Positions 24,643-32,494 of a stretch of DNA of 64,000 nucleotides are shown here, one piece after another. How positions within the stretch are numbered: position 1 is the first letter of the stretch; every line of letters starts with the position of its first letter. The position numbers and the translations under genes were made by a program. A model generated the notes under the pieces. It was given only the letters and a program-made list of their open reading frames with translations. It did not search any database and had not been told where the DNA came from. Source of the DNA: Pseudomonas urmiensis (lineage in GTDB: Bacteria; Pseudomonadota; Gammaproteobacteria; Pseudomonadales; Pseudomonadaceae); assembly GCF_014268815.2 (NCBI RefSeq), contig NZ_JABWRE020000001.1:2237001-2301000 (forward strand). Direction: 5' to 3'.

Positions 24643-24923
24643 ACGCTGGCCTGCAAAGTCAGTTGGTCCTCGAGCTTTTGCGCGACGAAGCGCTGCATCT
24701 TGTCCAGGGTCTCGAACCAGAAGCGCACGTCGTCGCTGAGGTAGTCCACTTCGATCTCAAAGCACTGCTCGATCGCGGTGATCACTTCGACCGCCATCAG
24801 GCTATCGAAGCGCTCGCCGATGAAATCGCGAAAACTGGCGTGGCGATCGAGGCAGGCGACCTCGGCGCCGAGCAGTTGCTCAAGCGTGTGACGAATGCGC
24901 TGTTCAATAGAGAGGGTATTCAC
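24639..24923 (-). CDS. Stand-alone acyl carrier protein
   Basis: A 94-residue acidic helix bundle with the phosphopantetheine attachment motif FDSLMAVEV (Ser near residue 41). It would carry a thioester intermediate on a 4'-phosphopantetheine arm. The start is GTG at 24923, overlapping the tautomerase-like gene by four bases. Neighbours are a shortened AMP ligase that may load it and a tautomerase-like protein that may act on the carried substrate. No ketosynthase is present, so it is not part of a normal fatty-acid or polyketide line. Confidence 0.88.
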   Translation of the reverse strand: MNTLSIEQRIRHTLEQLLGAEVACLDRHASFRDFIGERFDSLMAVEVITAIEQCFEIEVDYLSDDVRFWFETLDKMQRFVAQKLEDQLTLQASV

Positions 24924-25327
24924 GAGCGTGTGCTTCCTTGTGGTGAGCCTGCGTTGATCAGCGCGGAACCTGCGCTGTAGAACACCTGTGCAGGCGCGAT
25001 GGGGTCGAATTGCAAATAAATGAATGCGCCGCTGTAAGTGGCGCGTAGCCCGGCATACAAGCCGTCGGCCAGCACCTGCTGGGCGAGCGCGTCGCGCTCT
25101 TCAGAGCAGGTGATGCGCAGGTGAAATTGCGCAGGCTTGCCCTGGCGATCGACGCTGGGCAGCGGCATGCCGGCGCTGAACACGCAGTCCAGCGGCAAGG
25201 GGGCGAAGAACACCATGCAGTGCGCAGGGTCGGCGCCGAGCTCCTTGAACACCCGGGTGAAGCCCAGGGCGATGCGCTTACGCTCGATCAGCGCCAACGG
25301 CGCGCAGGCGACAGTAATGGTGGGCAT
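24920..25327 (-). CDS. Tautomerase-superfamily-like protein with N-terminal Pro
   Basis: A 135-residue protein that begins Met-Pro (MPTITVACAPLALIERKRIA), which after Met removal would expose a catalytic N-terminal proline as in 4-oxalocrotonate tautomerase, MIF and related enzymes. The IERKRIALGFTRVFKELGAD helix and MVFFAP strand fit that beta-alpha-beta fold. The reaction is unknown; keto-enol isomerisation or lyase chemistry is plausible. The start has AAGGAC upstream. It overlaps the ACP gene by four bases and follows the toroid gene by ten. Confidence 0.6.
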   Translation of the reverse strand: MPTITVACAPLALIERKRIALGFTRVFKELGADPAHCMVFFAPLPLDCVFSAGMPLPSVDRQGKPAQFHLRITCSEERDALAQQVLADGLYAGLRATYSGAFIYLQFDPIAPAQVFYSAGSALINAGSPQGSTRS

Positions 25328-25337
25328 GGGCCAGTCC

Positions 25338-27080
25338 TTAGGAGAGGTGGAGGATGGGTAGCTGCGTACGTGCGCCGTTGACCAACGCCAGCAATAGCTG
25401 GCCCAGACAGGCAGACAGTGCGTCCTGGCCCTCCAGGTACAACGGCGACCAGGCAAAGCCCTGCCCAGCGCCGACCTTGTCGAGGAAAAAGCCCAGGTGC
25501 GGGATATCGATCGGCAACTCAAGGGCGAGCGCCAACGCCAGCGCCTGATAGGTGCTGAGCAAATCAGGGATGCGCTGGCCCTGATTGGCAAAGCCACCTT
25601 GGCGCACTTTGTGCGCGGCGAGCAGCGTCGCAGCCTCGGCCTTCACGTCCAGGCCCAGATAGGCCAGGCAGCCCAATGCCTGCAACCCCGCGCGCAAGGA
25701 CGACTGGCCTCGGGGATAGGCCGAATAGGCAATTACACCGCCCTCCTCGCGGCGGCAGCTGCGCACGAAGCGTTCCAGGCTGGGCAGATCCACCCCGGCA
25801 CTGTCGTTCAGCGCTTGCAGGATCGACACCGCCGAGGCGCTGGAGACCAGATCCGAGCCGCGCCCTTCCCAGAAACCGAAACCACCATCGGGGTTCTGTA
25901 ACGAGGCCAGCCACTGGCCGATGGCCTGGCGCGCCCTTGGCTGCTCGGCAAACGCCCCAGCGGCCAGGCCCCAAGCAGTACAGCGCAGCTCGGCGCCACG
26001 CCCGGGCATGTACATGATCCCGGCTTCATTGGGCATCTGGCAGCCTTCGATCCAGCGCAACGCAGCATCACGATCATCATCGCCAAAGCCATTGCCGAGC
26101 AGGCCCGCTGCGGTGCTCAAGACATCGGCGGCGCTGCTCACTTCACGGTAGCTGTAGCCACCCTGGGGCATGGCCAGGGTAGCGATGAACGACGCCAGCG
26201 CATCGGCCATATGCTCAACCGGTTGGCCCATCGCCTTGAGCGAGCCCACGGCGCAGAACACCGCCCAGACATCCTCGCCGTCGTAACCATCCCAACGCAC
26301 GAATCCGCCACCTGGCCCACGCAGGGCCTCGATCCAGGCCACGCAGCGCTGTTGATCCAGCGGCTGCGCGTTGAGTTCGGCCAGGCTTGCGGTGGCGCGA
26401 TAGGTCGCCCACAAGCACGGCGATTGCGCCGTCTCGCTGAAGCGAAAGCCGCCTGCCTCAACTTGCTGCGCCTGCAGCCAGCCGATCAGCCGCGGCCGGT
26501 CCCAGGCCGGTGCGCGCAGGCCCGCTCGTGCAAGGGCGCGGGCGGCCATCACGCCGTAGAAGCAGGCGCGGGTATCGGCCACATCACGCTTGGCGAAATC
26601 AGCTGACCAGCTCAGGCCGCCGTTGGCGCACTGCAAGCCGTCGAGCCAGCGGTACAGGGCGTCGGCGTCGCGTACCTGGCCATTGCACACGTCCAACAAG
26701 GTGCGCAGTGCATAGTGAGTTGCCCAGGCATCTGCGGTTTGCCCTGGGCACATGGCATAGGCGTCGCCATCGAACAGGGTATCGATCCACTGCGCGGTAG
26801 CCTCGCGCTGATCGACCGGCGCGGCGAGATCCTTGAGCGTTTCGGTGCAATAGAATGTCGCCCAGGCATCGGAGGGCATGCCTTTGCTCCAGGCATAGCC
26901 GCCATCACGGTTGCGCCGAGACTGGATATAGGCCTGCAGCTGCGCCACGTTCGCGCTGGGCAGCCGCTCGATCCAGGCCAGGCTGCGGATTGCCGCGTAG
27001 GTGCACCACAAATCCGGTTGATGGTTAGCCAGGCCTCGCCCTTGCGGGAAGCGCGGCTGTTGCAGCAAACGCTCGTTCAT
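25338..27080 (-). CDS. Prenyltransferase/squalene-cyclase-type repeat protein (alpha/alpha toroid)
   Basis: A 580-residue protein built from about eleven imperfect repeats of roughly 50 residues, each GG(F/Y)..., then D-x-(W/L)-x-T-xx-A-L-xx-L. Examples are SDAWATFYCTETL, ADAWATHYALRTL, EDVWAVFCAVGSL and PDLLSTYQALALAL. This is the alpha/alpha-barrel repeat of protein prenyltransferase beta subunits and squalene/oxidosqualene cyclases. It has no signal peptide. I see no clear DxDD cyclase motif (only a DDDRD stretch) and no obvious zinc site of protein prenyltransferases, so the reaction is unknown. It overlaps the PaaK-like gene by four bases and lies in the biosynthetic operon. Confidence 0.78.
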   Translation of the reverse strand: MNERLLQQPRFPQGRGLANHQPDLWCTYAAIRSLAWIERLPSANVAQLQAYIQSRRNRDGGYAWSKGMPSDAWATFYCTETLKDLAAPVDQREATAQWIDTLFDGDAYAMCPGQTADAWATHYALRTLLDVCNGQVRDADALYRWLDGLQCANGGLSWSADFAKRDVADTRACFYGVMAARALARAGLRAPAWDRPRLIGWLQAQQVEAGGFRFSETAQSPCLWATYRATASLAELNAQPLDQQRCVAWIEALRGPGGGFVRWDGYDGEDVWAVFCAVGSLKAMGQPVEHMADALASFIATLAMPQGGYSYREVSSAADVLSTAAGLLGNGFGDDDRDAALRWIEGCQMPNEAGIMYMPGRGAELRCTAWGLAAGAFAEQPRARQAIGQWLASLQNPDGGFGFWEGRGSDLVSSASAVSILQALNDSAGVDLPSLERFVRSCRREEGGVIAYSAYPRGQSSLRAGLQALGCLAYLGLDVKAEAATLLAAHKVRQGGFANQGQRIPDLLSTYQALALALALELPIDIPHLGFFLDKVGAGQGFAWSPLYLEGQDALSACLGQLLLALVNGARTQLPILHLS

Positions 27081-28393
27081 TGCTGGCCACCGACAAAACG
27101 CAGGTTGGTTTTCTTCCAGCTTTTCTGCGAAGCGCCGCTCTTGCTCAGGGCCGAGAGATTGTTGACGAACAGGATGCGGCTCCAGCGCAGGCGCATGCGC
27201 GCCTCGGACTGGGCTTGCAGGTGCTGCTGCAGGGCGCCCTCCTGGTCATTGTCCCAAAGCACATCACGCTCCAGGATCAGTGCCGCGGTGTCGCTGTCAC
27301 GGTCGACTTCGATCATGTAGCCGGTCGCGTCGCAGCTGCCGTACACCACCTCTTCCACGGCCCGGATTTCAAGGCCGACACCGCTGACCGTGACACTGTC
27401 ATTGTCGCGGCCATTGATCAGCAGGGTCGGGCTGATCTGCCCTGGCTCACAGCCACCGGTGATGGTGACACTGTCGCCGGTGTCCAGGCGCAGGAGCGGC
27501 CGGGCGTAGAGATTCAGCGGCGTGACCAACAAACGCCCAGTCAGGCCCTGGGCTGGCGCGACCACGCGGCCATCGGCCAGCAGCAGTTCGAAGTAGTTGG
27601 TCGCAGTGGCCAGGCGCATCACCTGATCGTCGCCCACCGCCGCCAAGGTGCCGGTCTCGGTGCTGCCGTAGCTTGCGTCGAACACCTCGCACTGCCACCA
27701 ACGCGCCAGGCGCTGGCGAAACGGCTGGGTGTTGACCTCGCCCAACAGCATGATAGAACGCACCGACTGGGCGAAGTCGGCAAGCATGTCGCGCTGCTTC
27801 AGGTAACGGGTCAGTTGCACCAGTACGCCTGGGGCGATGAACAATACCGTGGGTTGGTAGGTGGCGAAGGTCTTGCACACCCGTTCCCAGTCGGTGATGC
27901 CGGTGGTGAACGGGTACAGCCGCACATGGGAGACATCCAGGTATTCGCAGACATTGGCGATCAAGTCACCGACCGGGACGATGTCCGAGGGCATCAGGTT
28001 GGCCACCCGCGCCCCGGCCGGTAACAGCGAGCGCCAGTGACTGGCAACGCTGATGGCGTTCCAGATGATGTCCTGTTTCAGGCGCGGGGTGGGTGTCGGC
28101 TCACCTGTGGTGCCGGTGGTGGCGTAATACTTGGCAGCATCGCCAAGTACTACGGTGCAAAAGTCCAGCGGCCGTGCCTTGAGGCAGGCCTTGGCGGTCG
28201 GTTGCAGCTGGTCAAAGGCTGCCAGGCTGAAGGCTGGCAAATCCCTGTAGAAGGTGCTGGCCCGAGCACGCTCCCAGGCCGCGTGCAACTTGCCGGTATA
28301 AAAAGCCTGTTCGGGCATGCGCCCGAGTTGCTGTCGAAGTTCGCGTTCGGCGTCCTTAACGACAGCGTAATCATGATCCGTGTGAACTAACAT
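27077..28393 (-). CDS. PaaK-like adenylate-forming enzyme
   Basis: A 438-residue protein of the phenylacetate-CoA ligase family. The ATP loop reads YATTGTTGEPTPTPR, the second core motif DASYGSTETGTL, and a hinge region LLINGRDND. Such enzymes adenylate aryl or arylacetic acids and pass them to CoA or a carrier. The C-terminal end is shorter than in typical PaaK and its Lys-containing A10 motif is unclear (SKSGASQKSWK). It is the first gene of the minus-strand biosynthetic operon, with a divergent DAHP synthase gene across the promoter. An aromatic acid from the shikimate pathway is a reasonable substrate guess. Confidence 0.78.
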   Translation of the reverse strand: MLVHTDHDYAVVKDAERELRQQLGRMPEQAFYTGKLHAAWERARASTFYRDLPAFSLAAFDQLQPTAKACLKARPLDFCTVVLGDAAKYYATTGTTGEPTPTPRLKQDIIWNAISVASHWRSLLPAGARVANLMPSDIVPVGDLIANVCEYLDVSHVRLYPFTTGITDWERVCKTFATYQPTVLFIAPGVLVQLTRYLKQRDMLADFAQSVRSIMLLGEVNTQPFRQRLARWWQCEVFDASYGSTETGTLAAVGDDQVMRLATATNYFELLLADGRVVAPAQGLTGRLLVTPLNLYARPLLRLDTGDSVTITGGCEPGQISPTLLINGRDNDSVTVSGVGLEIRAVEEVVYGSCDATGYMIEVDRDSDTAALILERDVLWDNDQEGALQQHLQAQSEARMRLRWSRILFVNNLSALSKSGASQKSWKKTNLRFVGGQQ

Positions 28394-28688
28394 CGACCCG
28401 CCCCTCTCGAATAAGTCGCGACGAGAATTGGCGAGTGCCTGCGCTGAGTAAAATACTATTTTCGACCCTGCGGTGAGAGTCGCGAAGTATTAGTTGCCCT
28501 TGAAATACAATGATTTAGCGTAGGAAGCGAGGCCACAAAATAACCATCCGCCGACGCCACGGGGGTGTTGGCCGAGTATCAGATAAAGACGTTTATTGTA
28601 TTTCCCAAGCTGTGTCGTCACTGCGCACTATCGCCGCCACCTGCAGCACTTGCAGATTGAGCGACGATCATTCAGGGAGACACAGATC
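28394..28688. promoter_or_regulatory. Divergent promoter region of the biosynthetic cluster
   Basis: This AT-rich 295-base gap separates the seven-gene operon from the DAHP synthase gene. It contains the palindrome AAAATA-C-TATTTT (28450-28462) and two inverted ten-base sites GAAATACAAT (28502-28511) and ATTGTATTTC (28595-28604). These are candidate binding sites for a shared regulator. No gene was found inside. Confidence 0.55.
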
Positions 28689-29939
28689 ATGTTGAGCACA
28701 TGCGCCCAGGTGCTGGACGGCCAGACGGCCTGGACACCCGATTCATGGCGCGAACATATCGCCGCCCAGCAACCCCACTATGCCGATGCCCAGGGCTTGC
28801 GCCAGGCCGCTACCCACCTGCGCCAAGCCGCCCCGCTGGTCAGTGCGCAATCAATCGATTTGCTCAAAACCCGCTTGGCTCAGGCGCAACAGGGCCGTGC
28901 CTTCGTCCTGCAAGGCGGCGACTGCGCCGAGGCCTTTGCCGACACCGACCCCGCTGCGCTCAAGCGCCTGCTGGTGCTGATGGAACACATGAGCCAGGCG
29001 CTGATGCCCGGCCTGCAACGGCCGGTGATCAAGATCGGCCGCTTGGCTGGGCAATATGCCAAACCGCGCTCCAGTGATATCGAGACCCATGGTGGCCTGA
29101 GCTTGCCGGTCTATCGCGGCGATATCGTCAACCAAGCCGAGTTCTGCCCGCAGGCACGCCGGGCTGATCCTGCCCGCTTGCTACAGGCCTACGCCCACTC
29201 CGCCAGTACCCTGGAGCATGCCCGGGCGATCCAGGCCATCATGCACAGCGACAACCTGGCCGAGCGAAGCCTGTTCATCTCCCATGAGGCCCTGCTGCTC
29301 GAATATGAGCAAAGCCTGACCCGCCAACAAGCCGATGGCCGCTGGCTCAACCAGTCCACCCACCTGCCCTGGATCGGCCTGCGCACCGCCCAGCCCGACG
29401 GCGCCCATGTGGAGTACCTGCGTGGGGTGGACAACCCGCTGGCGGTCAAGGTCGGTGCCGACACCACGGCCAGTGACCTGCTGCAGTTGGTCGAGCGCCT
29501 CAACCCGGGCAATCAGCCAGGCCGATTGACCCTGATCCACCGCATGGGCGCGCTGTTACTGGGGGAGCGTCTAGGTGCGCTGATCGATGCGCTAAAGCGC
29601 GCCGATGCCAAGGTGTTGTGGCTGTGCGACCCCATGCACGGCAACACCCGCACCCTGCCCTGCGCCACCAAGACCCGCGCCTTCGACGACATCCTCGCGG
29701 AAATCGCCATGGCCTTCCGGGTGCATGCCCGGCACGGTTCGATCCTCGGCGGCCTGCACCTGGAAATGACCGGCGAGGCGGTCACCGAATGCCTCGGCGG
29801 CCCCGCCGATCTGCAAGCGAGCGACCTCGGCCAGTGCTACCTGAGCAAGGTCGACCCACGCCTGAACGGTGAGCAAGCCCTGGAGCTGGCGCGGCGGGTC
29901 AGCCTTGATCGCCTCGCCTGCAACGCCGACATCCGTTAA
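28689..29939 (+). CDS. Class II DAHP synthase (PhzC-like)
   Basis: A 416-residue enzyme of the plant-type (class II) 3-deoxy-D-arabino-heptulosonate 7-phosphate synthases. Signatures are LQGGDCAEAFADTDP, IKIGRLAGQYAKPRS, and CDPMHGNT with SILGGLHLEMTGE. It condenses phosphoenolpyruvate with erythrose 4-phosphate, the first step of the shikimate pathway. Class II enzymes inside gene clusters, such as PhzC in phenazine loci, escape feedback control and raise chorismate flux for a secondary product. The ATG at 28689 has AGGGAG upstream. It is divergent from the ligase/ACP operon and followed by an exporter gene after 36 bp. Confidence 0.92.
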   Translation: MLSTCAQVLDGQTAWTPDSWREHIAAQQPHYADAQGLRQAATHLRQAAPLVSAQSIDLLKTRLAQAQQGRAFVLQGGDCAEAFADTDPAALKRLLVLMEHMSQALMPGLQRPVIKIGRLAGQYAKPRSSDIETHGGLSLPVYRGDIVNQAEFCPQARRADPARLLQAYAHSASTLEHARAIQAIMHSDNLAERSLFISHEALLLEYEQSLTRQQADGRWLNQSTHLPWIGLRTAQPDGAHVEYLRGVDNPLAVKVGADTTASDLLQLVERLNPGNQPGRLTLIHRMGALLLGERLGALIDALKRADAKVLWLCDPMHGNTRTLPCATKTRAFDDILAEIAMAFRVHARHGSILGGLHLEMTGEAVTECLGGPADLQASDLGQCYLSKVDPRLNGEQALELARRVSLDRLACNADIR

Positions 29940-29975
29940 CCTTCTCCTTCACTCAAGGATGAGTCTGATACACCA

Positions 29976-31172
29976 ATGCCTATCGTCATTTACGTTTTTT
30001 CGCTGTGCACTTTCGCATTTGGCCTGTCTGAATTCGTCGTCGCCGGTCTGGTCTCGGTCATGGCTGACGACCTTGGCAGCCCAATCACCGCAGTAGGTTC
30101 GGCGATTGCCGCGTATGCCTTGGGCGCTGCCATTGGCGCACCGATTCTCACTGCGCTGCTGGTGACCTGGCGCGATCGCGCGGTATTGCTGATGACCCTG
30201 GCGGTGCTCGGCCTGGGCAGTTTGCTGCTGGCTAAAGTCGATCAACTACTGGCGCTGTACCTGCTGCGCTTCCTGATTGGCCTGGCCCATGGGGTGTTCA
30301 TGGCCGTTGCCTCCAACGTTGCAGTCAAACTGGTCGAGCCGGCGCGCGCCGGCCGCGCGCTGTCAGTGGTGTGGATCGGCCTGACCTTGTCGTTGGCGCT
30401 GGGTGTGCCGCTTGGCACCGTGCTGGGCAGCTTCTGGTCATGGCGGGTGATTTTTGTCGTGCTGGGTGGGCTGGGCTTGTTCAGCGTGATTGGGCTGCTG
30501 CGGCTGATGCCCAGCGAGGGCGCGCCCCAGACTGCCCCGCAGGGTGGGCCGATTGCCAGTCTGGCGGCAATCATGCACACCGCGCTGCTGTCGGCTGCGG
30601 GGATTGCCATGTTGGTCAGCGTGGCGGTGTTCTCATTCTTCACCTATGTGTCACCGTTTGTGCTGGAGGTGACCGAGGGAGGCGTGCAGCTGCTAGGGCT
30701 GGCGATGCTGATGTTCGGTGGCTGCACGATCCTTGGCAACCTGCTGGGCGGCTATGTCGCCGATCGCTACGACAGCACACGCTGCCTGATGGCTGCCCTG
30801 AGCTTGCTCGCCGCGAGCTTGGCGCTGCTGTACGTCGCCAAGCATTGCGCGTGGGCGGTGCTGGTATTGGTCGGCGTGCTCGGCGCGCTGTTCTTTGCCA
30901 TTGTCACCCTGTCGACCTTGCGTCTGCTCAACCTGGCTAAAACCCTCGCACCCCATGCCACCGGCGTGGCCTCCGGCCTGAGCATCGCCGCGTTCAACCT
31001 CGGCACAGCAGTTGGGGGCGCCATTGGTGGCGGGTTGATCACTCACCTGGGCTTGGCCTACTTGCCCCTGGCCGGGGTTGGCGCGGCGCTGATCGCGCTG
31101 CTGGCACTGAGCGCGCAGGCGGCGCCTGATCCGGCACCCGCTGCGCACGCCGAACCGCAACGCCAGCGCTGA
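29976..31172 (+). CDS. MFS efflux transporter (DHA1 type)
   Basis: A 398-residue, 12-helix transporter of the drug:H+ antiporter-1 type, similar to arabinose/purine-ribonucleoside/chloramphenicol exporters (ALGAAIGAPILTALL, RDRAVLLMTLAVLGLGSLL, ASNVAVKLVEPARAGRALS). It follows the DAHP synthase gene closely in the same direction, so it probably exports the cluster product or gives self-resistance. Confidence 0.85.
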   Translation: MPIVIYVFSLCTFAFGLSEFVVAGLVSVMADDLGSPITAVGSAIAAYALGAAIGAPILTALLVTWRDRAVLLMTLAVLGLGSLLLAKVDQLLALYLLRFLIGLAHGVFMAVASNVAVKLVEPARAGRALSVVWIGLTLSLALGVPLGTVLGSFWSWRVIFVVLGGLGLFSVIGLLRLMPSEGAPQTAPQGGPIASLAAIMHTALLSAAGIAMLVSVAVFSFFTYVSPFVLEVTEGGVQLLGLAMLMFGGCTILGNLLGGYVADRYDSTRCLMAALSLLAASLALLYVAKHCAWAVLVLVGVLGALFFAIVTLSTLRLLNLAKTLAPHATGVASGLSIAAFNLGTAVGGAIGGGLITHLGLAYLPLAGVGAALIALLALSAQAAPDPAPAAHAEPQRQR

Positions 31173-31175
31173 TCT

Positions 31176-32315
31176 TCAGCCTTGGCGGGCGCAGCGCCAC
31201 AGCCTGGCGATGTCACTGGCGCGTGCCCGCAGCAGCTCAGGTGCATTGGCACAGGCTTGCTCCAGGGTCATCGGGCCACTGGCCAAGGCAAAGGCTGCAT
31301 CGATACCGTGGGCATACAGCTGCTGATAGCCCTCGCCCAAGGTGCCGGCGAGCACTACCACCGGCACGCCGTGGCGCTTGGCGACCCGGGCTACGCCCAT
31401 TGGGGTTTTGCCGCGCAGGGTCTGCGCATCGAACCGGCCTTCACCGGTAATCAGCAGATCAGCCCCCTGGACCAGCGCATCCAGGCCGGCCAGCTCGGCC
31501 ACCACTTCGACCCCAGGGCGGAAACGCGCGCCCATGAACGCCTTGGCCGCAAAGCCCATGCCGCCGGCTGCGCCACACCCTGGAAAGTCACGTACATCTT
31601 CACCCAAAAGTGGCGCACAGTGATCGGCAAAATGGCCCAAGGCCTGGTCCAGCGCCTGCACCTGCGCAGGGCTTGCGCCCTTCTGCGGGCCAAAGATGGC
31701 CGAGGCGCCGTTAGGCCCGCACAGCGGATTGTCGACGTCTGCCGCGACCTCGACCTGTACTTCGGCCAGACGCGGGTCGAGGCCGCTGGCGTCGATCCGC
31801 GCCAACTGCGCCAGGGCCAGGCCGCCCTCGGCGAGCGGTTGGCCGTTGCCATCCAATAGGCGCAGGCCAAGCGCACGCAGCATGCCGCTGCCGCCGTCGT
31901 TGGTGGCACTACCGCCGATGGCCAGGACGATCCGCCGCGCACCGGCCGCCAGGGCCGCCGCGATCAGCTCGCCAGTGCCCCAGGTGCTGCTGCTACAAGC
32001 ATCGCGCTGACCGGTCGGGACCAGTTGCAGGCCGCTGGCCTGGGCCATTTCGATGATCGCGGTGCGGCTTTGCGCAAGCCAACCCCAGCCGGCTTCGACG
32101 CTCTCGCCCAGTGGGCCACGGACCTGTTGCCGGCGCAGTTCGCCCTGGCTTGCGGCCAGGATCGCCTCCATGGTGCCTTCGCCGCCGTCGGCCATGGGGC
32201 ATTCAACGTAGTCGGCGTGCGGCCAGACCTCGGCCAGGCCGCTGGCAATGGCCCGGGCGACACCGGCAGCATCGAGGCTGTCCTTGAACGAATCGGGGGC
32301 GATAACGACTTTCAT
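31176..32315 (-). CDS. Glycerate kinase
   Basis: A 379-residue kinase of the GarK/GlxK family. Motifs are MKVVIAPDSFKDSLDAAGVA at the start, CPMADGGEGT, and IGGSATNDGGSGML, then the ATP-binding DLLITGEGRFD. It phosphorylates D-glycerate to phosphoglycerate in glyoxylate, glucarate or allantoin breakdown. The ATG at 32315 follows ATCAGGAGAATCCCC; the frame open upstream is REP sequence. It shares its neighbourhood with a sugar-diacid regulator and an MFS carrier, a common glycerate/diacid utilisation module. Confidence 0.93.
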   Translation of the reverse strand: MKVVIAPDSFKDSLDAAGVARAIASGLAEVWPHADYVECPMADGGEGTMEAILAASQGELRRQQVRGPLGESVEAGWGWLAQSRTAIIEMAQASGLQLVPTGQRDACSSSTWGTGELIAAALAAGARRIVLAIGGSATNDGGSGMLRALGLRLLDGNGQPLAEGGLALAQLARIDASGLDPRLAEVQVEVAADVDNPLCGPNGASAIFGPQKGASPAQVQALDQALGHFADHCAPLLGEDVRDFPGCGAAGGMGFAAKAFMGARFRPGVEVVAELAGLDALVQGADLLITGEGRFDAQTLRGKTPMGVARVAKRHGVPVVVLAGTLGEGYQQLYAHGIDAAFALASGPMTLEQACANAPELLRARASDIARLWRCARQG

Positions 32316-32447
32316 GGGGATTCTCCTGATCCAGATAGCCCGCATGCTGACAGTTGCGCCGCGCAGGGGCCTCGGTCGGATGCACAAAAGCCTGGCTGGG
32401 TTGTTTGGGCATATGCCTTTGCACGGGTGTTTGGGGTTGCTTGGGCT

Positions 32448-32478
32448 GGCCTCATCGCGGGGCAAGCCCGCTCCCACG
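32448..32478. repeat. Single REP element
   Basis: One P. putida-type REP with core GCGGGGCAAGCCCGC between the glycerate kinase and cdaR-like genes; no inverted partner is nearby. Confidence 0.85.
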
Positions 32479-32494
32479 ATAATCAGCCGAGCTA

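Noticed and set aside
25337..25597. N-terminal extension of the tautomerase-like frame to 25597
   Set aside because: It overlaps the end of the toroid gene in another frame and would hide the N-terminal Pro; the ATG at 25327 with AAGGAC is clearly better.
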